DNA of 64,000 bases from positions 20,645-84,644 of the forward strand of contig JBJEJA010000044.1 in assembly GCA_051877575.1 (NCBI GenBank). The letters run 5' to 3'. This stretch comes from UBA2882 sp051877575 (GTDB lineage Bacteria > Bacillota > Clostridia > Lachnospirales > Lachnospiraceae). Position numbers and translations under genes: made by a program. Within the stretch, counting starts at the first letter, position 1. The number at the start of each line of letters is the position of its first letter. Below, one piece after another: positions 34,836-42,737 of the stretch. The notes under the pieces were generated by a model. It ran no database searches and was not told where the DNA came from. It worked only from the letters and a program-made list of their open reading frames with translations.

Positions 34836-34874
34836 GAAAAATCCCGGCTTTCGGATGAAGGCCGGGATCTTTTT
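34836..34874. terminator. Bidirectional terminator between gpsA and metF
   Basis: ATCCCGGC (34841-34848) pairs with GCCGGGAT (34861-34868). An A run precedes it and CTTTTT follows, so it works for gpsA on plus and for metF on minus. Confidence 0.88.
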
Positions 34875-34879
34875 ATAAA

Positions 34880-35737
34880 TTATCTTATCGCATTCACAAT
34901 TTCTTCTGTAGTCTTTGGCTTATTCATGGAATAAATATGGATGCCGTCCGCACCATATTCCTGCAGATCCAAAATCTGTCTGATGGCGTAATCGATACCG
35001 GCTTTTCTCATATCCTCCGGATTGTCACCGTACTTAGCCAACAAATCGGAAAAGGCCTTCGGAATGGAAGTGCCGGATAAGGAAATGCTGGTGCCGACCT
35101 GTTTTACGGAAGTGATCGGCATGATACCCGCATGAATGGGAACGGTTATGCCGTTTGCCAGACAGTTTTCCTGAAAATCATAAAACACATCATTATTCAT
35201 AAAAAGCTGTGTGATCAGAAAGTCACAGCCTGTATCAACTTTATCTTTGAGCCTTGCCAGATCTGCACGCTTACTCATGGCTTCAAAATGTTTCTCGGGA
35301 TAGCAGGCTCCGGCAATATGCAGAGTGGTCCTGGATTTTAAATAAGCAATCAGTTCGTTGGCATAAGCGAAATCCCGGCTTTCATATTGTTCGTCGGTCA
35401 TGTAGGCGGGACGGTCACCTCTTAAGGCGAGCACGTGATCTACGTTCGCATCTGCTAATTCGGCACAAACTCTGTCAATGTCTTCTTTTTTGTTTCCCAC
35501 ACAGGTCATATGGGCAAGCGCTTCAATGCCCAGAGTATTCTGGATATAAGAAGCAATTTCTACCGTTTTCTTGGAACGGCTTCCGCCGGCACCGTAAGTG
35601 ACGGATATAAAGGCGGGATTCAGCTTGCTGAGTTTATCCACAACAGCATATACGCCGTCGAATTCATCGTCCTTTTTGGGTGGAAAGATTTCAAAAGAAA
35701 GCGTGGGTTTCTTTTGGTTTAATGCACTGTTTATCAT
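34880..35737 (-). CDS. metF: Methylenetetrahydrofolate reductase
   Basis: 285 residues. Reduces 5,10-methylene-THF to 5-methyl-THF for methionine synthesis or, in acetogens, the Wood-Ljungdahl methyl branch. SFEIFPPKKDDEFD, VTYGAGGS, HMTCVG, VLALRGDRP and the QLFMNNDVF segment are typical. Flavin-dependent single-domain form. No other methionine or acetogenesis gene is adjacent, so the pathway cannot be chosen from context. Starts after CAGGAG; monocistronic between its own promoter and the shared terminator. Confidence 0.96.
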   Translation of the reverse strand: MINSALNQKKPTLSFEIFPPKKDDEFDGVYAVVDKLSKLNPAFISVTYGAGGSRSKKTVEIASYIQNTLGIEALAHMTCVGNKKEDIDRVCAELADANVDHVLALRGDRPAYMTDEQYESRDFAYANELIAYLKSRTTLHIAGACYPEKHFEAMSKRADLARLKDKVDTGCDFLITQLFMNNDVFYDFQENCLANGITVPIHAGIMPITSVKQVGTSISLSGTSIPKAFSDLLAKYGDNPEDMRKAGIDYAIRQILDLQEYGADGIHIYSMNKPKTTEEIVNAIR

Positions 35738-35788
35738 GATTTTTTAAACTCCTGTTTTGTGTTTTTTTCTTGTGTTTCAAACGCTATT

Positions 35789-35817
35789 ATTGTATCATGA
35801 TAGTAACTGCTTTGCAA
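35789..35817 (-). promoter_or_regulatory. Promoter of metF
   Basis: Minus strand TTGCAA (35817-35812), 17 bases, TACAAT (35794-35789). No S-box or other riboswitch-like fold is evident in the roughly 50-base leader. Confidence 0.65.
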
Positions 35818-35931
35818 ATTATATGGTTATCGGTTTTTTTGATTATCTGATATAGGATTTTGCAATAGCGGAAGGATCAAAATAAGAGAATTATAAAAAA
35901 TCAGGATAAATGAGGAAAGGAATCAAGACAC

Positions 35932-36744
35932 ATGGAAACAAATTTTCAATCCACCGCTGACTATGTTGCCAGCCCTGAATTGCTTGCAAGTGTAAATGTG
36001 GCAATCGCATTGGAAAAACCGTTATTGATCAAAGGAGAGCCCGGTACAGGCAAGACAATGCTTGCCAAAGCGGTTGCAAATTCCCTTGGTAAGAAACTGA
36101 TTATCTGGAATATCAAGTCCACAACCAAGGCGCAGGATGGCCTGTATATGTACGATACCATTCAGCGTCTGTATGACGGACAGTTCGGAGAAGAGGGCGT
36201 AGATGATATTTCCCGTTATATCAAGCTTGGGAAACTGGGAGAAGCTTTTGAAGAAGAGGAGCAGGTAATCCTGTTGATCGATGAGATTGATAAGGCGGAT
36301 CTGGAGTTCCCCAATGACCTGTTGTGGGAGCTTGATCAGATGGAGTTTTATATTCATGAGACAAAACGCACGGTTAAGGCAAAACAGAGACCTATCGTGA
36401 TCATTACTTCCAATGCGGAAAAGGAATTACCGGACGCATTCCTGCGCCGCTGTATTTTCCATTATATCGATTTTCCGGATGAGGAACTGATGGAACAGAT
36501 CGTCAGAACTCATTATCCGGATGTGGAGGCTAACTTATTGAAAAATGCCATGGACGTATTTTATCAGATTCGTTCCATCCGCGATATTCGCAAAAAACCG
36601 AGTACATCCGAATTGATCGACTGGATCAATGCACTTCAGATGAACGGCATTGAACCGGACAGGATCAGGGCGGAGCTTCCCTTTGTAGGTGTTGTAGTCA
36701 AAAAAGATGAAGATTTGGAGACGGTAAAACATTATGTTCAGTAA
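35932..36744 (+). CDS. MoxR-type AAA+ ATPase
   Basis: 270 residues. GEPGTGKTMLAKAVA is Walker A, LLIDEIDKADLEFPNDLLW Walker B with the MoxR-style extension, ITSNAEKELPDAFLRRC holds sensor 1 and the arginine finger. MoxR ATPases act as chaperones that load cofactors or assemble complexes with a partner VWA protein, which follows here with an 11-base overlap. It starts after GAGGAAAGG. The client is unknown; spoIVA comes next but has its own promoter candidate. Confidence 0.9.
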   Translation: METNFQSTADYVASPELLASVNVAIALEKPLLIKGEPGTGKTMLAKAVANSLGKKLIIWNIKSTTKAQDGLYMYDTIQRLYDGQFGEEGVDDISRYIKLGKLGEAFEEEEQVILLIDEIDKADLEFPNDLLWELDQMEFYIHETKRTVKAKQRPIVIITSNAEKELPDAFLRRCIFHYIDFPDEELMEQIVRTHYPDVEANLLKNAMDVFYQIRSIRDIRKKPSTSELIDWINALQMNGIEPDRIRAELPFVGVVVKKDEDLETVKHYVQ

Positions 36745-37942
36745 GTTCTTTTATGAATTAAAAGCAAAAGGACTGGATGTGTCGTTAAGTGAATGGCTGA
36801 CATTGCATAATGCGCTGGATCAGGGACTTGCCAACAGCTCCCTGACGGAATTTTATTATTTGTCCCGCAGTATTCTAGTAAAGAGCGAAACGGATTTTGA
36901 TAAATTCGATACCGCTTTTATGGAGCATTTCAAGGATGTGGAGAAGGATACCGAGGTGGGAGCCGAGATGCTGCGCTGGCTGGACAAATCCGAGGAAATG
37001 AAGGCACTTTTGGAAAAGGAAGAGAAAAAGTGGTTGGATACGCCTCAGGAAGAGATTCAGGTTGACAAAGAGGATGTGGAGACCAAGTTCAAAGAACGTT
37101 TGCGCGATCAGGACAGCGAGCACAACGGCGGTAATTTCTGGATCGGCACCATGGGTAAGACCGCATTCGGTAACAGCGGCAACTTCGTTGGTGGCATCCG
37201 TGTGGGCGGAGCACCCGGTAACCAAAGCGCATTTGAGGTCATCGGAGCCAGAAAGTACCGAGACTTCCGTAATGACAGGATTTTGGACAACAGACAATTC
37301 CAGACCGCATTCCGTAAGCTGAGGCAGTATTCTTCGAGATTGGATATTCCCAAGACGGAGCTGGATTTGGACGGAACCATTGATAAGACCTGCAATAACG
37401 GCGGGCTTTTGGAAATCGTTATGGAAAAGCCGCGCAAAAATGCAGTCAAGCTGTTGCTGCTGATGGATTCCGGAGGAACGATGATTCCCTATACATCTTT
37501 AATGAACCGGCTGTTTCAGGCGGTCAATAAGTCCAATCATTTTAAAGATGTTAAATGCTATTATTTCCATAACTGCATTTATTCCAAGCTCTATAAAACA
37601 CCGGAATGTGAAAACGGTGACTGGGTGGATACGGAATGGATGTTCCGCAATCTGGACAGTGATTATAAAGTGATCATTGTGGGAGATGCGGCGATGGCAC
37701 CGGAAGAGCTGTATTCGGAGACCGGCAATTACCGGGGACCCAACGGCGGCCTTTCCGGTTGGGATTGGCTGAATCTGGTAAAGAAACATTATAAAAAGAT
37801 TGTATGGATGAACCCGAAGATGTCACCGAGACCCGCACCCTGGCGAGAGGCGGAAACGGCGATTCAAAAGCTGCTTCCCATGTATCTGTTATCCGTGGAT
37901 GGTTTAAATGAGGCCATGGTTGAGCTGATGCGTAAGAAATAA
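36734..37942 (+). CDS. CoxE-like VWA domain protein, partner of the MoxR ATPase
   Basis: 402 residues. N-terminal helical region (1-130), a glycine-rich linker (about 135-180, NSGNFVGGIRVGGAPG), then a von Willebrand A domain from about residue 230. The metal-binding motif reads MDSGGTM, with glycine where the classic DxSxS has its first serine; MNPKMSPRPAPWRE near the end is typical of the CoxE-like group. Overlaps the ATPase gene by 11 bases, so the two proteins are made together. Confidence 0.88.
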   Translation: MFSKFFYELKAKGLDVSLSEWLTLHNALDQGLANSSLTEFYYLSRSILVKSETDFDKFDTAFMEHFKDVEKDTEVGAEMLRWLDKSEEMKALLEKEEKKWLDTPQEEIQVDKEDVETKFKERLRDQDSEHNGGNFWIGTMGKTAFGNSGNFVGGIRVGGAPGNQSAFEVIGARKYRDFRNDRILDNRQFQTAFRKLRQYSSRLDIPKTELDLDGTIDKTCNNGGLLEIVMEKPRKNAVKLLLLMDSGGTMIPYTSLMNRLFQAVNKSNHFKDVKCYYFHNCIYSKLYKTPECENGDWVDTEWMFRNLDSDYKVIIVGDAAMAPEELYSETGNYRGPNGGLSGWDWLNLVKKHYKKIVWMNPKMSPRPAPWREAETAIQKLLPMYLLSVDGLNEAMVELMRKK

Positions 37943-37951
37943 AACAAATAG

Positions 37952-37980
37952 GAATGATTAAAAATCCCTTTGCATATATT
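37952..37980 (+). promoter_or_regulatory. Possible sigma-E type promoter of spoIVA
   Basis: GAATGAT (37952-37958), 14 bases, CATATATT (37973-37980). This resembles the sporulation sigma-E pattern (KMATATT, 14-15, CATACAMT). It is placed right before spoIVA, a sigma-E gene in B. subtilis. A sigma-A promoter is not visible here. Confidence 0.42.
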
Positions 37981-38007
37981 TTACCAGTATATACAAGGGG
38001 GTTTTTT

Positions 38008-39480
38008 ATGGACAATTTTCAATTATACAAAGACATCAGCATGAGAACCGGCGGCGAACTCTATCTTGGTGTCGTAGGCCCTGTCAGAAGCGGTAAATCC
38101 ACATTTATCAAGCGATTTATGGATGTGTGTGTAGTGCCTAATATGGCAGATGATTATACGAAAAAACTGGTGGTGGATGAGTTGCCGCAAAGCGCGGCTG
38201 GCAAAACCATTACTACAACGGAACCGAAGTTCGTACCCAAGGAGGCGGCAAAGATTTCCGTCGGAAACGATATGGAGGTAAAGGTAAGGCTGATTGATTG
38301 TGTCGGTTATATGGTGGACGGCGCAACCGGGCATATGGAAAATGATGCGGAAAGAATGGTAAAGACGCCCTGGTTTGATGAGGAGATTCCTTTTACCCAG
38401 GCAGCAGAGGTCGGAACCAGAAAGGTAATTTACGATCATTCCACCATCGGTATTGTCATTACCACAGACGGTAGCTTTACGGATATTCCGGCAGAAAATT
38501 ACATACCGGCAACAGAGCGGACCATTCAGGAATGCAAACAACTGAAAAAGCCCTTCATTGTCCTGGTGAATACGGAAAAACCGCAGTCTAAGGAGGCAAA
38601 GGAATTGGCCGCCGGTATCAGCGAAAAGTTTGGTGTGACGGCACTTCCCATGAACCTTGCACAGTTAAAAAAGGAAGATATGGAAACACTGCTGTCGGAG
38701 ATTTTGCTGGAATTCCCTATTTCCAGAATAGAGTTTTATATGCAGGGCTTTGTAGAGATGCTTCCGCCCGATCATCCGTTGAAAGTGGAATTGACAGAGC
38801 AGCTGAAGGACCAGATGGGACAGTACAACTGTATGAAAGATCTGACGGAACATCCGATTAAGCTGGAAAGCAAATATATCAAAAAGATGAAGACCGATTC
38901 GGTCAATATGGCGGACGGTTCCGTGCGGATTGATCTGACCATTGCAGACGAATGCTATTATGAACTGCTCAGTGATCTGTTGGGAGAGGAAATCACATCG
39001 GATTATCAGTTCTTTGGTAAATTAAAAGAATTGTCAGCTGTTTCCAAAGAATATGAAAGCGTGCTGCCGGCAATTACTATGGTAAGGCAGAAAGGCTATG
39101 GCGTCATGAAGCCCAAGCGGGATGAAATTACCCTTGGCAAACCGGAGGTCATCAAGCATGGCAATAAGTTTGGCGTAAAGATGAAAGCCGAGAGCCCTTC
39201 GGTGCATTTGATCCGTGCCAATATCGAAACGGAAATTGCGCCGATTGTAGGTACCAAAGAACAGGCAGAAGATTTGATCAGATACATTGAAGCTGCGGAC
39301 AACGAAGAAGGAAGCATCTGGGAGACCAATATTTTCGGAAAAAGCATCGAACAGCTTGTAGAGGACGGTATTCAAAGCAAGTTATCCATGATCGGAGACG
39401 AAAGCCAGATCAAACTGCAGGATACCATGCAGAAAATTGTCAACGATACCAACGGCGGCATGGTCTGCATCATTATTTAA
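38008..39480 (+). CDS. spoIVA: Stage IV sporulation protein A (spore coat ATPase)
   Basis: 490 residues, the usual SpoIVA length. It polymerises with ATP on the forespore surface as the base of the spore coat and is needed for cortex formation. DNFQLYKDISMRTGGELYLG and the P-loop GPVRSGKSTFIKRF are diagnostic. The C-terminus GGMVCIII is typical, the part that SpoVM binds. The ATG at 38008 follows AAGGGGG. Preceded by the MoxR/VWA pair and followed by pnp. Confidence 0.97.
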   Translation: MDNFQLYKDISMRTGGELYLGVVGPVRSGKSTFIKRFMDVCVVPNMADDYTKKLVVDELPQSAAGKTITTTEPKFVPKEAAKISVGNDMEVKVRLIDCVGYMVDGATGHMENDAERMVKTPWFDEEIPFTQAAEVGTRKVIYDHSTIGIVITTDGSFTDIPAENYIPATERTIQECKQLKKPFIVLVNTEKPQSKEAKELAAGISEKFGVTALPMNLAQLKKEDMETLLSEILLEFPISRIEFYMQGFVEMLPPDHPLKVELTEQLKDQMGQYNCMKDLTEHPIKLESKYIKKMKTDSVNMADGSVRIDLTIADECYYELLSDLLGEEITSDYQFFGKLKELSAVSKEYESVLPAITMVRQKGYGVMKPKRDEITLGKPEVIKHGNKFGVKMKAESPSVHLIRANIETEIAPIVGTKEQAEDLIRYIEAADNEEGSIWETNIFGKSIEQLVEDGIQSKLSMIGDESQIKLQDTMQKIVNDTNGGMVCIII

Positions 39481-39543
39481 TACTTCAAATCCCCCCTTTT
39501 TTATGGTATGCTAAGTTATATCACAAAGAAGGGGTGTTTTATT

Positions 39544-40365
39544 ATGAGTCAGATATATGATAAAGTAGCAGATTGTTTAAAGAGCGTGAGAAAAGTAACG
39601 GATTTTGTACCCAGAGTGGCCATTGTATTGGGGTCCGGGCTGGGGGATTACGCAAATGATATTGAGGTAGTAGCGGAAATTGATTATAAAGATATCAAAG
39701 GCTTTCCTGTATCTACCGTGCCGGGACATGCGGGTAAATTTATTTTCGGATATGTCGGACAGGTTCCGGTTGTTTGTATGAAGGGAAGAGTCCATTATTA
39801 TGAAGGATACGATATATCCGATGTGGTACTGCCGACCAGACTGATGAAAATGATGGGAGCGGAAATCCTGTTTCTGACCAATGCTTCCGGCGGAATCAAT
39901 AAAAGCTTTAAAGCAGGATCATTTATGATGATCACCGACCATATTTCCACCTTTGTACCCAATCCTTTGATTGGACCGAATATTGAGCAGTTCGGAACCA
40001 GGTTCCCGGATATGAGCCATGTATATGATGAGAGACTGCAGGAAATTTTAAGAGAAACGGCAAAAGAAAATGATATTCCTTTAAATGAAGGCGTTTATAT
40101 CCAGTTTACGGGTCCGTCCTTTGAATCACCTGCCGAAATCCGAATGGCAGCGACGCTTGGGGCAGATGCGGTTGGAATGTCTACGGTTGTGGAAGCGATT
40201 GCAGCGAACCATTGCGGTATGAAAATCTGTGGCGTATCCTGTGTTTGTAATCTGGCGGCGGGGATTTCTCCCACGCCTTTGACACATGATGAGGTTCAGC
40301 AGGCTGCAAACGAAGCGGCACCGAAGTTTAAGAAACTATTGACCGAGGCTGTAAAGAAGTTTTAA
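39544..40365 (+). CDS. punA: Purine nucleoside phosphorylase
   Basis: 273 residues. Phosphorolysis of inosine and guanosine to base and ribose-1-phosphate. VLGSGLGDYAND is the phosphate-binding start; STVPGHAGKFIFG, GRVHYYEGY, TNASGGIN and the late GMSTVVEAIAANHCG, which binds ribose, define the trimeric PNP family. The ATG at 39544 follows GAAGGGG. A run of six Cs then six Ts at 39491-39502 could pair with that ribosome site, but the loop is large. Starts the nucleoside-salvage stretch. Confidence 0.96.
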   Translation: MSQIYDKVADCLKSVRKVTDFVPRVAIVLGSGLGDYANDIEVVAEIDYKDIKGFPVSTVPGHAGKFIFGYVGQVPVVCMKGRVHYYEGYDISDVVLPTRLMKMMGAEILFLTNASGGINKSFKAGSFMMITDHISTFVPNPLIGPNIEQFGTRFPDMSHVYDERLQEILRETAKENDIPLNEGVYIQFTGPSFESPAEIRMAATLGADAVGMSTVVEAIAANHCGMKICGVSCVCNLAAGISPTPLTHDEVQQAANEAAPKFKKLLTEAVKKF

Positions 40366-40377
40366 AGAGAAATATTT

Positions 40378-40953
40378 ATGAGAAGAAAAAAGAAGATAGG
40401 TATTTTGATAGGTCTTTTGTTATTAAGCTTAGCCGTGTTGATGGTTGTTGTCATGATAGGATACCCTTATGTGAAAATGGTATTTAAACTGGATTTTTCA
40501 CAGGATTATCGGAATGTTCCGGAAGTAGAAAAAATTGTTTTCCGTGACAGATATTCTGCATATTCCAGAGGCATATGTGGATTGAAAAAGACAACAGCAG
40601 AGGAGCCTTCGGGCATAGAAGAAAAAGAGATTCCGGCATGGTTGGTATGTTCTGTTTATGATATTTCCGAGTCCGGAAAGATGGTAGTATATTTTGATGC
40701 TGAGAACAGTGAAATCTGTATTTGTGAATCTGATGGGACGATAAATGATAGAATGAAGACCGATAATCCGGTTAATCAGATTGTGATTTCGCCGGATGAA
40801 GATTATATTCTTTATCAGGAGATTGTGTATGACTCTTATGGCGGTTATTCCAGTGATGAGGAATATTGTTATTATCGTCTGGCAAAGGTGGACACGAAAA
40901 AAATAATTACCATATATCAGGGATATCGTGAGTGGTATGAAGTGTCATGGTAA
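40378..40953 (+). CDS. Unknown single-TM protein between pnp and cdd
   Basis: 191 residues, not recognised. Basic start, a long hydrophobic segment at about residues 8-30, then a mixed, acidic outer domain with scattered cysteines and several Tyr-rich stretches (SYGGYSSDEEYCYY). The pattern of short beta strands (VVYFDAENSEICICESDG, IVISPDEDYILYQE) looks like the propeller-type repeats seen in surface proteins. It starts 12 bases after pnp and ends 32 before cdd, so is likely co-transcribed with salvage enzymes, but no function is implied. Confidence 0.65.
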   Translation: MRRKKKIGILIGLLLLSLAVLMVVVMIGYPYVKMVFKLDFSQDYRNVPEVEKIVFRDRYSAYSRGICGLKKTTAEEPSGIEEKEIPAWLVCSVYDISESGKMVVYFDAENSEICICESDGTINDRMKTDNPVNQIVISPDEDYILYQEIVYDSYGGYSSDEEYCYYRLAKVDTKKIITIYQGYREWYEVSW

Positions 40954-40985
40954 TTAGAATCTGATAGGGAAAGGACAAAAGTTCT

Positions 40986-41414
40986 ATGATAGATTTCGAA
41001 TTGAAACAAAAGCTCATAAGAATGGCGCTTCATGTCAGGCAGAATGCATATGCACCCTATTCGGCCTACCTGGTTGGAGCGGCACTGCTTTGCGAAGATG
41101 GCAGTATTTATACGGGATGTAATATAGAAAATGCATCCTATGGAGCAACCAACTGTGCGGAACGGACGGCTGTTTTTAAAGCCGTCAGCGAGGGCAGACG
41201 CAGGTTTACGGCAATTGCCGTTGCCGGCGGTAAAAAGAATGAAACAGGGGAGATGGATTATGCCTATCCCTGCGGCATTTGCAGACAGGTTTTGAGAGAG
41301 TTCTCCGAACCGAAAGAGATGACAGTCATTATTTGCAAAAGCGAACAGGATTATCGGGAGATGACTTTGGAGGAATTGTTGCCACTGTCTTTCGGCCCGG
41401 ATCATTTACAATAG
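40986..41414 (+). CDS. cdd: Cytidine deaminase
   Basis: 142 residues. Converts cytidine and deoxycytidine to uridine forms. NAYAPYSAYLVGAALLCEDG, the zinc motif CNIENASYGATNCAERTA (Cys and catalytic Glu) and PCGICRQVLREF (two Cys ligands) are complete. It lies 12 bases before the MTA/SAH deaminase gene. The ATG is preceded by GGGAAAGGAC at slightly long distance. Confidence 0.96.
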   Translation: MIDFELKQKLIRMALHVRQNAYAPYSAYLVGAALLCEDGSIYTGCNIENASYGATNCAERTAVFKAVSEGRRRFTAIAVAGGKKNETGEMDYAYPCGICRQVLREFSEPKEMTVIICKSEQDYREMTLEELLPLSFGPDHLQ

Positions 41415-41426
41415 GAAGGAAAAAGA

Positions 41427-42734
41427 ATGAACACAAGATTTTACAACGCAAAGATTTTAACAATGGAAGAACCCGTACAGATTCTGAAGGGAGAGTTATG
41501 GGTCAGTGGCAATACCATTCTTTATGTGGGAGACGGAACCGATAAAGATGCGGTTTATGAGAGAAACGGCAATCAGCCGGTTATCTGGGATGAGGAGATT
41601 GACTGTAAAGGCAATCTGCTGATGCCGGGCTTTAAGGATGCTCATACCCATTCTGCCATGACACTGCTTCGTTCCTACGCGGATGACATGCCCTTGCAGG
41701 ACTGGCTCAATAAACAGGTCTTTCCTGTAGAAGCAAAGCTTCAATATGATGATATCTACCATCTGACCAAACTGGCGGTGTTGGAATACCTGACAAGCGG
41801 GATTACCGGTGTCATGGAAATGTATTTGGATCCCAAAGCGATTCAGGAAGCCTTTACCGAATGCGGCATGAGAAATGTTCAGGTCAGCGGTATCAACAAG
41901 TTTGGGCCGACGTTGGAAGAACTGGAAAATCGTTATCTGCATTTAAACGGACAAAATGAACTGTCTTCCTTTATGCTGGGCTTCCATGCGGAATACACCT
42001 GTTCCAAAGAACTGCTGCAGGATATTTCGGCTATGGCACACAAATATCAGGCACCCATCTTTACCCACAATGCGGAAACGGCATTGGAAGTGGAGGAGTG
42101 TAAGGAACGCTACGGGGTAACGCCCACCGTTTTGTTTGAGCAGTTGGGACTTTATGATTTCGGCGGCGGCGGTTATCACTGTGTTCATATGTGTGATGAT
42201 GATTTTGCGGTCTTTAAAAAGCGCAATCTGATTGCCGTAACCAATCCGGCATCCAACTTAAAGCTGGCAAGCGGTATCGCTCCGATATCCAGATACTTGC
42301 AGGAGGGAATCCCCGTGGCAATCGGTACGGACGGACCGGCAAGCAACAACTGTCTGGATATGTTCCGGGAAATGTTTCTGGTAACGGGACTTGCCAAATA
42401 CCGTGATCAGGATGCATCCAGTACGGATGCACTGGAGGTGCTGAAAATGGCGACGGTAAACGGTGCCAAAGCCATGGGATGGAAGGATTGCGAGACATTA
42501 AGTGTTGGCAGCAAGGCGGATCTGATCATGATTGACCTCCATCAGCCCAATATGCAGCCCCTTCACAATATTCCCAAGAATATTGTATATGCAGGCAGCA
42601 AGCAGAATGTAAAACTGACAATGATTAACGGGAAGATCCTTTATGAAAACGGCAATTTCCATATCGGAACGGAGCCGGAAGAAATCTATGAAAAATGCAG
42701 TCAGATTTCAAAGAGACTGCAATTGGAGGATTAG
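41427..42734 (+). CDS. mtaD: Amidohydrolase, likely 5-methylthioadenosine/S-adenosylhomocysteine deaminase
   Basis: 435 residues. GFKDAHTHSAMTLLR carries the HxH metal pair; HAEYTCSKELL, FTHNAETALEVEEC, the GGYHCVHMCDDD segment and the late IGTDGPASNN aspartate complete the metallo-active site. This is the MTA/SAH deaminase pattern, although guanine or other cytosine-like deaminases share it. Placement after pnp and cdd fits purine nucleoside salvage. Starts after GGAAGGAAAAAG and ends 3 bases before the MutS-like gene. Confidence 0.88.
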   Translation: MNTRFYNAKILTMEEPVQILKGELWVSGNTILYVGDGTDKDAVYERNGNQPVIWDEEIDCKGNLLMPGFKDAHTHSAMTLLRSYADDMPLQDWLNKQVFPVEAKLQYDDIYHLTKLAVLEYLTSGITGVMEMYLDPKAIQEAFTECGMRNVQVSGINKFGPTLEELENRYLHLNGQNELSSFMLGFHAEYTCSKELLQDISAMAHKYQAPIFTHNAETALEVEECKERYGVTPTVLFEQLGLYDFGGGGYHCVHMCDDDFAVFKKRNLIAVTNPASNLKLASGIAPISRYLQEGIPVAIGTDGPASNNCLDMFREMFLVTGLAKYRDQDASSTDALEVLKMATVNGAKAMGWKDCETLSVGSKADLIMIDLHQPNMQPLHNIPKNIVYAGSKQNVKLTMINGKILYENGNFHIGTEPEEIYEKCSQISKRLQLED

Positions 42735-42737
42735 CAG

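Noticed and set aside
39481..39543. C6T6 run pairing with the pnp ribosome site as a riboswitch
   Set aside because: Only about six pairs with a loop near 30 bases and no conserved aptamer-like core, so too weak to call.
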